From positions 1-42,500 of the forward strand of contig JAHLKH010000204.1 of assembly GCA_025526915.1 (NCBI GenBank): a stretch of 42,500 bases of DNA, read 5' to 3'. Source of the stretch: Entophlyctis helioformis (Eukaryota; Chytridiomycota; Chytridiomycetes; Chytridiales; Chytriomycetaceae). The notes under the pieces were generated by a model. That model had not been told where the DNA came from, ran no database searches, and saw nothing but the letters and a program-made list of their open reading frames with translations. Both the position numbers and the translations under genes were made by a program. This document shows positions 32,369 through 42,445 of this stretch, piece after piece (within the stretch, counting starts at the first letter, position 1; every line of letters begins with the position of its first letter).

Positions 32369-33075
32369 TCACATGGCGCGACAGCATGTCAGCCAGGTGG
32401 TTCTCATCGCCCTGGATGTACTGGACCACGCATCAAACTCTTGCAGCTCCATGATCCAGCGAGCCTGGCGGTACGACAGCTTGGGCTGCATCGAGATCCA
32501 GCGCAGCGAGGCATGGTCAGTATGGATGGTGAAGTGCACGCTGAGCAGGTAGTGCCGGTACTTGTCGCAGGTGTCCACGATCGCCAGCATCTCGCGCTCG
32601 TGGGTCGGGTAGTTGCGTTCCGCATCGTTGAGCTTGCGCGAGTAGAACGAGACCGGATGGATCTTGGCCGTGCCGTCCGCCTCGACATGCTTCTGGCCAA
32701 TCCAGCCACCAATGGCAAACTCGGATGCGTCCGTGTACACGTGCGTTTCCAGCGACGGGTCAAAGTACTTGAGCACCGGAGCATTCGGATGGCGTCCAGA
32801 ATAAAGTCCACAATGGCCCACTTGGCCTCGTCCATCACAAAGGGCACGTCCTTGCGCAGCATGTCCGTGAGCGGCACACAGATGTCGGCGTGGTCCTTGA
32901 TGAAATCCTTGACCCACACGACCTGCCCAATGAAGCGTTGCAGATCGCCAACAGACCCAATGATCGGCCGAGTCTTAAGAGCCAGCCGATGCTTGTCCTG
33001 GATCGAGTAGCCGTCACCCAGCAACAGATGACCGCAGAACTCGAGCCGCGACGAGAAGAACTCGCACTTGGACAT
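32369..33075 (-). pseudogene. RT connection and RNase H domain of the Ty3/gypsy remnant
   Basis: The first part (down to about 32,790) is the RT thumb/connection, with GDLQRFIGQVVWVKDFIKDH. A frame change near 32,790 leads into RNase H: VYTDASEFAIGGWIGQ (first catalytic Asp), FYSRKLNDAERNYPTHEREM (catalytic Glu) and HTDHASLRWI (next Asp). These residues are present but the frame is broken on both sides. Confidence 0.85.
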
Positions 33076-33077
33076 CT

Positions 33078-33764
33078 TCAGGCGGAGCGATTCGGCGCGC
33101 AGACGCGGAACACTTCCTCCAGGTGCAGCAGGTGGTCTGCCTCGGTCTCCGAGTAGATCAGGATGTCGTCCATGTAGGCGACAATGCAGACGTCCAGCAG
33201 GTCGTGGAAGATGCGGTTCATCATGGCGTTGAAGGTGGCAGGAGCGTTGCAGAGCCCAAAAGGCATCACCTTGAACTCGTAGTGGCCGTAACGGGTCACA
33301 AACGCCGTTTTGTGGATGTCGTCCTCATGGATGCGGATGTTGTAGTAGCCGTCCCGCAGATCGACCGACGACATGAACGGCTTGCCCGCGACGCGGTCAA
33401 TGAGCGACTGAATGTCAGGCATCGACGCACGATCCTTGACCGTGATGTTGTTCAGCCCACAATAGTCGATGCACAGACGCAGACCGCCGTCCTTCTTCTT
33501 GGCAATCACGATACCCGCGGCAAATGGCGACACCGAGCCACGGATCATGCCACGCGCAGCGAGGTCGTCCAAGAACGCCTTGACAGCGTCCTGGTGCTCA
33601 GTCGGCAGGCTACGCGTAGGGCGGCGCGGCGGCGGCTTGGAACCAGGCACCAGCTTGATGCGATGATCCTCAGGCCGCGACGGCGGCAGATCTCCCTGAA
33701 TGAACAGGTCCTGGAACTGGATCAGCAGCGGATGGACAACCTCCGGCTGCGAGTCCAGACTCAA
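33078..33764 (-). pseudogene. Reverse transcriptase domain of the Ty3/gypsy remnant
   Basis: The longest intact piece of the element. It starts with the linker DLFIQGDLPPSRPEDHRI and carries the RT blocks in order: KKKDGGLRLCIDY, SSVDLRDGYYNIRI (first catalytic Asp), YEFKVMPFGLCNAPATF and AYMDDILIYS with the YxDD catalytic pair intact. It ends at a frame change near 33,078; the family continues one frame over from MSKCEFFSSRLEFCGHLL. Confidence 0.9.
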
Positions 33765-36200
33765 ATGGTCGAGCTACGGCGTGCCATCCGCAGCAGCGAC
33801 AGCAGCTTCAGCCTGTGCAGGCGAGTCGTCATAGTCCATCAGGGTCATGGCTACATGCTCAGCACCAGAGCAGTGCATGGTCTGGTGCAAGATTCTTGTT
33901 GGCCAAGACGGCAGGATACTCAAGGATCTCAACAAGTGCGCAGTGGATGATGCCATTCCAACCAGCAGATCCTTCCACCACTTGGCCAACACAGCCATGC
34001 ACAACGACTGGCTTGATCTCATTGATGCTCAGTATCTGGTTGCCCTCGGCTGGGTCGCACTCGCCCTTGGCCACGCGGATCTGCTTGAGCATCTCGCCAC
34101 GCAGCAAGGCGTTGATCTCAGCCCTTATGTGCTGCTGCCAGAGTGCGATGGATCTGCAGCTTGCATCGGCCAACTCGCGATCCTCAAGAACCCTCATGCT
34201 GCAGGCAGTCTGTCTGTGATGAATGCCGCATCTTCTATTGCGCAGTCTTGACATGACATGATGTGGCTGCATGGGCATGGCTGTGGATGCACACACCAAG
34301 CGACTGTTTGTGCAGCAGATCACGGCTGCGTTGAGACAGCCGCACTCTTGCACGCCGACAGCCAGAAGGACAGAGCTGAAAGGGCGAGAGAGAGAGAGTC
34401 GTCTGCAAGGAGCATCCCCACATGGAAGACTGGCTGCATGCTCGTCCACGAATACACTCGTGTGTCTTTCGGTGGCTGGTTTGTTGTGGATCGGCTGCAT
34501 CCTGTTCTGCCATGGACGAGCGATGCGTGCACTCCAAGGACAGGCTGCACAGTTGGCATGTCTTGGTGGAAGTGGCTGACAGCGCAGGCAGGAAAGCCAG
34601 GATGTGCAGCCGTTGGTGAGGAGAGCAGACTGAGATGCAGCCATGCTCGCTGATGCTTCTGCTGCGACCACTGGCTGCTGATGGAGATGCCCCAGAAGGC
34701 GTCTGGTTCAAGCGTCTGCAGCAACGGCCAAGAATGCGAGTGGTGCTGCAGATATTGCGGCTGTGTGTCGGTCGGCATGTGCAGCAGGAGCAGAGTGTGG
34801 GCAGAGAGAGTGGAGCAGCCAGCCAGCCAGCCAGCCAAAACCGCACAGGCAAGTCGGCACTCTCTGCTCGACCACTCGGCCAACGACGAGCGGCAATCAC
34901 GGCTGATCAGTCGGCTGCTGGCGGGCTGCTGGCTGGCTGTCGAGGTGTGCTCCACAAGCAGAGAGGCAGACTGCGAGTGCAGTGCAGGCTGACGGCTGGG
35001 CAGAGTGAGCAGCTGGTGTCGGTCACTCAGAGTTGCTGGCTGCTGACGGTGGTGGCATGCTGCTGCTGGTTGTTGCCGAGGACAGGCGAGATTGCCGAAA
35101 GTGGCGGCAAGTGGCGGCGAGTGAGACGAGCAGCGGACAGAGGAGCGGCTGCTGTGCATCGTGTGGATGGCACACACAGGCAGGCAGACAGATGGATGGA
35201 GAGCGAGTGGCGGCATGCAGGCAGCTTGCCAGTTGCCGTGTTGAGTGGGAGGAAGGCAGACTGACGATCGCTGGCAGCCGAGTCTGTGTGGAGCAGCAGA
35301 TCGGGCAAGGACAAGTGCGGCAAGAGACCAGACATGCTGCTGGTTCAAGACAGCAGGAGACGATCTGGATCATGCACGATCCATGGACTGGCAGCCAACA
35401 GATGCAGCAGTAGCGACTTGGATGCGATCGCATTGATGGACAGAGTGCACAACAGCCGCGAATGGATGCAATGCAGGCTGCAAGATGCCTGTCAGGTTGG
35501 ACGTCATGGCAGATCTGTGGATGCGGTGCACAATGACAGCGGCAGACGAGCAGACAGATGACGGCAGATCGAGTGGATCGTCAGAGAATGGCGAGATCCA
35601 GACGGCTGGCTTGCCTGGCTGATGGCTGCATGGCAGAATGGCGGTTACAGACGCAGGATGGCTCAAACTGATGCTGGAATCAATGCGAATGTGTGCTGCA
35701 TGTCCATGGAGGACGAGTGGATGAAGGACGCAGTCGCAGAGCAGCGATAGGACGCCAAACAGGCGAGATCGTCCAGAGTGGAAATGCAAGATTGGCTCTC
35801 CTGTCCAAACGGGACATGGGAATGGCTTGAAAATAGGCGTGCTATGTAATGTGATGGCTGGCTACACAGGGCATGTATGGGACCGAACTTGCAGATGCTG
35901 TGAGAGGCTGGGGAGAGATGCGACCGCGTTGCCGGTGCACATGTCAATTATGGAGGTACTTGAAATAATGGGGCTAGAGCAATGCCGTTTGGAGTGGACA
36001 TGTCTGGATGTGCGATCCACAATGTGGCAGAGTTTCAAGACAGTCCCGTCAACAGAGCAGTGTCAAGGACGTTGTTTGTGTTGGACGGTCTGGGCAGGCA
36101 TTTTCTTCTCGAGGTGGTTCTTGCAGGCCGAATTGTGGTGCACAGACCGCGCAAAAATGCACGCTGCTCACAACTGATTGCTTGACAAACCCACTGCAAA
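33765..36200. other. Gene-poor region upstream of the retroelement remnant
   Basis: No convincing protein gene. 33,774-34,250 may be retroelement leftovers. From about 34,250 to 35,800 the plus strand is rich in CAG/GCAG/CAGAC-type words, which keep a minus-strand frame open for 342 codons (34,320-35,348). That frame is Ser/Cys/His/Leu-rich with no domain and looks like a composition effect. 35,860-36,250 is one copy of a degenerate direct repeat (see 41,996-42,445). Confidence 0.5.
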
Positions 36201-36250
36201 CAGGGGTTTTCATTCATGAGGAGGAGCAAATGTGGGAAAGAGCAAGCAGA
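35860..36250 (+). repeat. Degenerate direct repeat, left copy
   Basis: Pieces found here recur in the same order and orientation at 41,996-42,445: GCTACACAGG; GGGACCGAACTTGC; a GAGGTAnnnGAAATAnnnGGGCTAGA block; a TTTGGAGTGGACATG block; and a CAAACCCA...TTTTCATTCATG block. Spacing differs by tens of bases, so the copies are old. They could be decayed LTRs or copies of a dispersed non-coding repeat. Confidence 0.6.
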
Positions 36251-36299
36251 GCAAACGGGGCGAGTGCAGCGAGTTTGGTTGGCTGACGTTGCGATGTTC

Positions 36300-36760
36300 A
36301 GTGGGATCTGAATTGAAGCGATGTGGGCTGATTGAACAAGCAGAGAGTGGACTTGGACTGTGATGTAAACTTGCAGACTTGCAGATGCGACTTATGGGAT
36401 GGAGACTGCAGGCACTGGGAGGTGTCTGCTGGTTGTGGGAGGAGAGGGGAAGGAGGGGAAGAAGGGTCCTGAGAATGGGCGGCGGAAGTGGGGATGGAGA
36501 GGAGAGCGGGTATTGTAAGCAGTAGAGTAGCCTTGTAGTTACGATCTGCTGAGGTTCCCCGACTTTTACGATTTGGAAGCATTTAGCGACCAACAACATC
36601 CAGTTAGGGGCGATCCTGAGGACGATGGTGGAGAGTTGTGGTGTGGTTTGTGGAGTTAGGGGGAGGGGGGAGTTAGGGGGAGTTAGTTGAAGGGACGAAA
36701 AACTAACGGGCGTGTTAGATTGAGGGGGGAAGATAGGGAATGAAGCGAAATACAAGCAGG
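36300..36760 (+). other. Purine-rich, G-run-rich segment with TTAGGGG words
   Basis: The plus strand is strongly G/A-biased, with AGGAGGGGAAGG-type tracts (36,436-36,460) and several GTTAGGGG words (near 36,603 and 36,655-36,685). The densest part, around 36,655-36,685, has three G-runs of five or six and could form a G-quadruplex. No gene is seen. Confidence 0.5.
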
Positions 36761-36804
36761 TGTGTTAGTTCAAGTGGTAGACAGAGAGGCAGACATGGAT
36801 AGGG

Positions 36805-37050
36805 AGACCTGAGGATGATGCTAGACAGACAGGCAGTCCTGAAGACCAGTAGAAGGTCAGCAGATGAACAGCGAGCAGCCAGACAACCTGAGGATAGATG
36901 GATAGATGGATAGATGATGCCCAGCAATTCCTGAGCATTGGTTGCCCAGCAACTCCTGAGGAGAACAGTCACAGGGCAAGCAAGGCATGTCCTGAGATTC
37001 CTGAGGAAAATTGCAGCATCGATTGCCAAGCAAGTCCTGAGGAGAATTGC
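36805..37050 (+). repeat. CCTGAG-centred short repeat cluster
   Basis: The word CCTGAG or CCTGAGGA recurs about seven times in 250 bp, often after AGCAA or GCAA; it also appears near 36,467 and 36,613. Parts such as CCTGAGGA(G/A)AATTGCAGC repeat almost exactly. A GATAGATG tetramer run lies at about 36,893-36,917. Confidence 0.6.
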
Positions 37051-37116
37051 AGCTGAGCCACCACTGCAGATTCCGATTCCGATTCGAATTCAGCACGCCA
37101 CATGGTGATATGACGG

Positions 37117-37141
37117 TCATATGATGATGTCCATCATATGA
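37117..37141. other. 10-bp perfect hairpin
   Basis: TCATATGATG (37117-37126) and CATCATATGA (37132-37141) are exact inverted complements with a five-base loop. It lies about 340 bp upstream of the 5S gene in non-coding DNA; no U-tract follows, so it is not an obvious terminator. Confidence 0.6.
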
Positions 37142-37156
37142 TGAGATGAACAAATG

Positions 37157-37256
37157 GACCTGACAAGCAAGCAAGCAACCAAGCAAGCAACCAAGCAAGG
37201 ACACGACAAGCAAGCAACCAAGCAACCAACCATCAAGCAACCAAGGACAAGGAGCG
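37157..37256 (+). repeat. (CAAG/CAAC)n imperfect tandem repeat
   Basis: AAGCAAGCAACC-type units repeat imperfectly over about 100 bp. Confidence 0.75.
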
Positions 37257-37479
37257 ACAGCCAACGTTTTGCATGTTTGAGCCCCACACAGGCAAGGAAC
37301 AGACAAGCAGCCACTTGGAGCGGCACCAGCAAGATGCATACATGTACCACTCCAAAGGGCAGCACCAATGGCCGCCAACTGACTGACACAGGTCAACCAC
37401 CAGCCATCCATCCATCACAAAACGATGTGTTTGTACTATTGCTAGTCCGAATGTGGTTCGATGTGGCACGACACTTTCA

Positions 37480-37594
37480 GTTACGGCCATACACGCCAGA
37501 AAGCACCGGATCCCGTTCGATCTCCGAAGTTAAGCTGGTGATGGATGCGACAGTACTGTGGTCGGGGACGACACGGGAATACGCATTGCCGTAA
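37480..37594 (+). rRNA. 5S ribosomal RNA
   Basis: A 115-nt sequence with clear 5S features. The ends pair as helix I (GTTACGGC with GCCGTAAT). AAAGCACCGGATCCCGTTCG and GATCTCCGAAGTTAAGC are the canonical loop B/C and helix III segments, the latter being the start of the internal promoter box A. A diverged 3' half contains AGTACTGTGGT and GGGAATAC, the box C region. TTTTT follows directly at 37595, a normal RNA polymerase III terminator. It stands alone in repeat-rich DNA, not in an rDNA unit within this window. Because the 3' half departs from typical 5S, it may be a variant or an early pseudogene, though the helix pairing is kept. Confidence 0.85.
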
Positions 37595-37600
37595 TTTTTG
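37595..37600 (+). terminator. Pol III T-run terminator of the 5S gene
   Basis: A T5 run begins immediately after the helix I 3' strand of the 5S gene. Confidence 0.7.
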
Positions 37601-38459
37601 CCATTTTTGGACAAATGAACGAGCGTTGAACCTGCGACTTGAGCGTCTTTTTACTATGCGACCCCTCTTTTTGAAGGTGTCAACGACTAGGAAACATGGC
37701 CATGTACGTCCCATTCAAGTTTGAGCGGCAGTTTTATAGTAACAAGCGCCTCATCCAAGACCATCACGGTCAGGGGTGATGCTGGTCGCGGTGGCCAACG
37801 ATGTGCACGAAATCAGCCAAGTCAGAACGGCCGAGAACGGTTTGGCGGATAGCTGTGGCCACAGTGGAGGGATCCACAAGCGGTAAGGGGCAGCAGGAGC
37901 ATGCTCACTCAGTCTACGACATATCTCAAGGGCAAGCCATAAGGGCTTGTGGTCGCTGAGCAACCAGACCAGACACTCACGTCACGGCTGACGAAAATGG
38001 TCGTTGTGACATGTGCAGAGAGCCAAGCATATCTGGCGACCCAGCTGTCTGAGAGACTCGCTTCAACTTGGAGCTGGACGGCATAGTGTAGTCTGACCAC
38101 ATATCAACTCGCCAGCCCCACCGCCCTCCAACTCACTGAGCTACAGAGCACCAAACTTTGTGTCGCGTACTCTGTCGCTCTGGCGACCAAAACGCCACAC
38201 CAGATATCTGCCGACCCAGAGGTCAGCAAGACGTCTGGCCACTTGGGGCAGGGTCTGTGGGTGCACGACTATGGCATATCCACCTGCCGACCTCGCCCCC
38301 CATCTACTCTCAGAGTGGCAGCACGCCCAAGTCCATGCAACGCTGCCAACGTTGTGTGGGAAACCAACAACGACGACGGCGAGCTCGCTGCTGGCTGGCA
38401 CTGGCAGTGTGCACAAGTGCGGCACCAGGCCAACTGGCCAGTGCACGCGGTGCTCTGTC

Positions 38460-38612
38460 TGCTGTTGCTGCTCGTGCACCTGCTGCTCATGTGTCTGCTG
38501 CTCATGTGTCTGCTGCCCATATGTGTGAGGCTGCTGCTGTTGATGCTGTGTCTGAGGCTGCTGTGTCTGAGGCTGCTGCTGTGTGTGAGGCTGCTGCTGT
38601 GTGTGTGAGGCA
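38460..38612 (+). repeat. CTG-rich tandem repeat
   Basis: Imperfect units around GAGGCTGCTGCTGTGTGT and CTGCTGCTCATGTGT repeat over about 150 bp. The frames through it (Leu/Cys-rich on plus, Ser/His-rich on minus) are repeat artefacts. Confidence 0.8.
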
Positions 38613-38735
38613 GTCTCTTGGTCAGCAACAACAACGACGAAAGAAAAAAAAGCGGCGGCGGCCGGTGTCAGCTGATCTCACGTGACTGCCGACTTGGACT
38701 GCGCAGGACCGTCCAAAAGACCAGAAGGACGGTCA

Positions 38736-38807
38736 GGATCGAGCCTGGGATTGAACCAGGGCCGTGCTTGTGCAAAAAGAACTTGTTGACCACTGCACCA
38801 GAGCAGC
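38736..38807 (-). tRNA. tRNA-like relic (box A and box B, no acceptor pairing)
   Basis: On the minus strand a box A-like TGGTGCAGTGG (about 38,790-38,800) and a perfect T-arm CCTGG-TTCAATC-CCAGG (38,744-38,760) are spaced as in a tRNA. The 7-bp acceptor arms predicted from this spacing do not pair, and no standard anticodon arm can be drawn. It is more likely a tRNA pseudogene or the head of a tRNA-derived SINE than a working tRNA. Confidence 0.4.
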
Positions 38808-39081
38808 GATTTCGTTATTTTGTGTCTTGTTAACTGTCATTTTGTATCGCGTACCCGGGATCGTCGTCCAGACAACCCTGCCTCGAGTTTCTCCCAGAGA
38901 CTTGCCAGCAGACCCACCAAACTCTGCACACGCTCATCCAATACATCCACCCACATTGTATCAACTCGGCAGGACTCGCTCATGCTTGCAAGCACCTGCT
39001 CTCTATGAGCCTGTCCAAAACGAGTGGACCAGTGAGTGCACTTGAACGTGCGTCCTGACTCGAGTTTTGACGGGAGAGCCG

Positions 39082-41898
39082 CCAAACTTGGTACACGCAT
39101 CCACTGAACACCCCCACAGAGCTGTGCCATGCTTTGGTTCGGCTGCGGGCATCCTGTCGAGTCACTTTATAGGTGAGACATGACCGTCGGGTCGAAATTT
39201 GCACCTTTGAGCTCGTTTTGCGACGTCCACAAGCATCCTACGGGGCTGGGGATGGGTGCAATGGAAAGCCACGGTCGAAATCTTCTAGTGACATTTGCTC
39301 GTTTTGCAAGTGGTGTCTTGATCCGGAGAGGACACATCGACCCAGACATGTCGCGTCGTGCCTTTCGTCCGATGTGCTCCAAACGAGCTTTCGAAATGCA
39401 ACAATGCGCGCACATGAAGAGTCGCTCTAATTAAAGTATCTCGGATCGGCCTGATACTTGGTACACGTATGTACGACGGTCATGCACGTCCGTGCAAGTT
39501 GTTAAATCCACAATCCAGCTCAAACTGAGGGACCTCATATCTGGGTGTATGGATTTACATAGAGATTTCGCATTCCCACGGTGGTCGAGCATAGGCCGAC
39601 CATGTCCGATCCGGATGCCCTTTGGATATGTGGTGTCTGTATGTTGGATCAGTCTGCATGTACAAGGGCATGGCTGCATCACCTCTGGCCGAGGAGGAAA
39701 TGGACGCCGAGTACGTCGTTTTCGGCCGATTGTGGCAGTGAAATCGACGTTTGACTGACTCGAGTTGCGACGGATAACGGTAGACGTCTGCGGCTTGGAG
39801 TGCGACTCTGTGGACATGTCCAATGCATCATATCCAAAGATGGGCCACTGCGCATGTCTGTGTGAGGAGCGCACTTATAGGTCACCTGTCTGTCATCATA
39901 GGCGGCCTGGTCAGCACCGCCACATCGGTGACATGGCAGACGGATGCCGTTGATACCATGTATGCACAGGACCGTGAACTAGCTCGGTCAATTGTCAAAA
40001 TTGCTGTAAAACGTACGCAGCAGGACCGTCTATAGGATGTATGATGGTTTTGAGCAATTCAACAGGCACTCGACCATAGGCTGATGGTGCAACAGAGCAA
40101 CGCCCTTTACACTGAACGTGCATCATAGTGCCACACACACGCATGCAAAGTTTCAACACCGCAGCTTGACTTGGCAGCGTCCGTCTATATGACGCATCTG
40201 TCGTGCTGCACTGCCACAAATGCCCAAACAGAGAGACACGCACTTTTATCAAAGTGGCCGTAGAGGGCTCATCTTTGGCACACATGTCGGATACTACCAA
40301 GAGACGCTTGAACCCAAGTTTCAGATCCATTGATGCAGTATTGAGCGAGCTCATATATTGGCATGTGACTCGCGGGATGACGCGAACGACGGCGAGTGCA
40401 CCGACTCGGGGAACAATGGCAAGCTAATGCCGCTTTGCACAGAGGCGCATGGACTGTATATCTAGTCCCACTCCAAGTTTCAGCCTCGTACCATCAACAC
40501 CCAGTGCGCGTCTATATGATGTCCAATTTTGTGACAAACCGTCGGTTGGCTGCCGCGCATAGGCAAAAGTTACGCGCGAGGTCTGTGACTCGGTGTGGGC
40601 GTGTATCATGCCACCATACGCCTCCATGCCGAAAATCACGAGTCTGGCACTGCTGGGCAGCGACCTCCCCATCATGCATCTGCTTACAGACGTCCAAGGC
40701 CCAAAAAACTATGTTTGGAGGTCGAGGTTCCGTACGAGGCTGCCCTTTGGATATGATGTCGGAAAACGTAAATGGCTCGGCAGGTTTTGGCGCTGGCTTA
40801 CGCGCGTGTCGTATGACGGAGCGTTTATAAGATGACCGTGATTTGATGATCTCGCTGTGCACAACGCCCAGCGGGTAAAGTAACAGCAGACCAGTGAGGC
40901 TTGGAGAGGACGTGTATGCATATCCCACACACACGCTTGCCAAGTATCAGCGCGCTAGTGCAAGTATCCATCGACATCACTATGGAGCATGTGCAAATTG
41001 CAGACTGGCTGCTATGAGAAACATCTACAGAACCATGTCTCACGCACCTGAAACTTGGCATGGGCGTGTGAGATGGTATCAGACGGCTACAGTCCAAACG
41101 GCAGGTCTGCCCTGTACACGCAGCGACCACCATTGCACAAAACGTCAAGTGTGGCTTGTAAGCAGGCAGGCACAAGATTGCTCCGAGTACTATGGCGATA
41201 GTGACCCAAAGAGGCTGCAATTCGGCATGGACGTGAATGCACTCTGTTGCTACTCGATTGCCAAGTTACAGCATCCTGCCATGTCTGTGGACCGAGCACT
41301 TGTATACACACCAATTCAGTCGCGGTTGCTGTGAGACAGGCGGCCATCTGGGCGGCGTAAATCAATCACAAACAGGCGTGAGAATGATGCAGGAGCGTGC
41401 GTAAGTAAAGCGTGAGACAAGCATGTCTAGTCAAGCAAGCGACTTGGCAATGAGTCATCTGCAGACTGAACAGTGACTACATAGACTTGCTCGGCACAAA
41501 GGCATCCAACGCGGCCCAAACTTTGGCCACACGTCCCAATGACATCCAAACACCACTGGCCAAGTCGGCATGGCCGTAACGCGTCCTGTAAATGACCGCC
41601 ACTATGAGATGGCTTACCAGACACAGCAAGAGACATCCACATGACGGCCTTTCCGGTGAGCTAGAGGTCTGAAACCTTGCACACACATGGATATGGCATG
41701 GAGCTACACTATTGTCTCGGCAAGAAAATTTTTTCATGTAGTAGACTCGAGGACAAAGTGACGCACAACCACCGACGCCCAGCCAGAAGGTGAGACACCC
41801 GTGAGACATCTGGATGACGGCCTTGACGGTTGAACTAGGAGCTGAAACTTGGACAGTAGGCGTCTATGACACTGACCACACTCGCCACAAAGTTGCAG
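39082..41898. repeat. Dispersed CCAAGTTTCAG / CTGAAACTTGG motif family
   Basis: Exact or near copies at 39,082, 39,451, 40,146, 40,314, 40,473, 40,940, 41,048, 41,261, 41,669, 41,842 and 41,888, in both orientations; exact copies at 40,314, 40,473, 41,048 and 41,842. Several are followed or preceded by a GTCTATATGA(T/C)G-like word. The pattern suggests fragments of one old repeat family. Confidence 0.6.
41630..41852 (+). repeat. Pair of ~50-bp direct repeats, about 172 bp apart
   Basis: 41,630-41,680 and 41,803-41,852 share GAGACATC, ATGACGGCC, a GAGCTAG/GAACTAG block and CTGAAAC(C)TTG in the same order. They are the clearest multi-motif unit of the CTGAAACTTGG family. Confidence 0.6.
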
Positions 41899-41995
41899 CA
41901 CATGTGCACCGCGGAATCGGGTACCTCTCTAATTGACAAGACGAAATCGGCTAGTGCTGGCAACTTCAAGAGGGTGTATCTCAGCAACCAGGCAA

Positions 41996-42445
41996 GCTAC
42001 ACAGGAATGCAACACATCCTCGAGGTCCCCTGGACCACCTCTATCCAATGACAGTACGGGACCGAACTTGCCGGCACCGGAACCCACCGAACCAGCCAGG
42101 TCGGCCGACCTATGCAAACTGGACCACTTTGAGAGGTACCCGAAATACCTGGGCTAGACTGCTCATCTTTTGAGGGTGGCCATGAATAGCCATGCCCCAC
42201 AGAGTGGCCAAGTATGAGGGAGGGTTGCCTATACTAGAACGGGACCCCACTAGCAACCACCCCCATATGCCCAAATTGGGCCTAATTTGGGTGCCAGAGT
42301 TGCTGGGCGACCCATGAATGATGCAAGAAGAAAAAAGTGGATGCTGCCCAGCTCAAATCATGCAGCACAAACAACCCATTGCCCAGAGGGCTGTTTCATT
42401 CATGTGGAAGAGAGCAAACAAGAAAGCAGGACAGAAGCAGAGGAA
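41996..42445 (+). repeat. Degenerate direct repeat, right copy
   Basis: Collinear with 35,860-36,250: GCTACACAGG at 41,996, GGGACCGAACTTGC at about 42,058-42,071, GAGGTACCCGAAATACCTGGG near 42,133, and TTTCATTCATG near 42,394. An 8-bp inverted repeat CCCAAATT/AATTTGGG (42,270-42,291, six-base loop) lies inside this copy. Confidence 0.6.

Larger units (their letters stand above)
30936..33764 (-). mobile_element. Ty3/gypsy-type LTR retrotransposon, broken pol remnant
   Basis: Reverse transcriptase, RNase H and integrase follow in Ty3/gypsy order on the minus strand, but the reading frame changes at least six times, so no polyprotein can be made. I found no retropepsin DTG/DSG motif and no gag. 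Between the pol end (30936) and the stop of the EEP gene (30897) there are only 38 bp, so no 3' LTR fits there. It therefore looks like a truncated, decaying insertion. Upstream sequence to about 34,250 reads protein-like in two frames and may be the remains of the protease/linker region, but I cannot show it. Confidence 0.88.

Noticed and set aside
30936..33764. Retroelement as an intact, active transposon
   Set aside because: At least six frame changes, no recognisable gag or protease and no space for a 3' LTR.
34320..35348. 342-codon minus-strand open frame in the gene-poor region
   Set aside because: Ser/Cys/His/Leu-rich composition follows from local CAG/GCAG word bias; no domain, no splice context, no supporting neighbours.
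38460..38612. Possible CRISPR-like or coding repeat
   Set aside because: Units are short, imperfect and CTG-rich without unique spacers; this is a simple tandem repeat.
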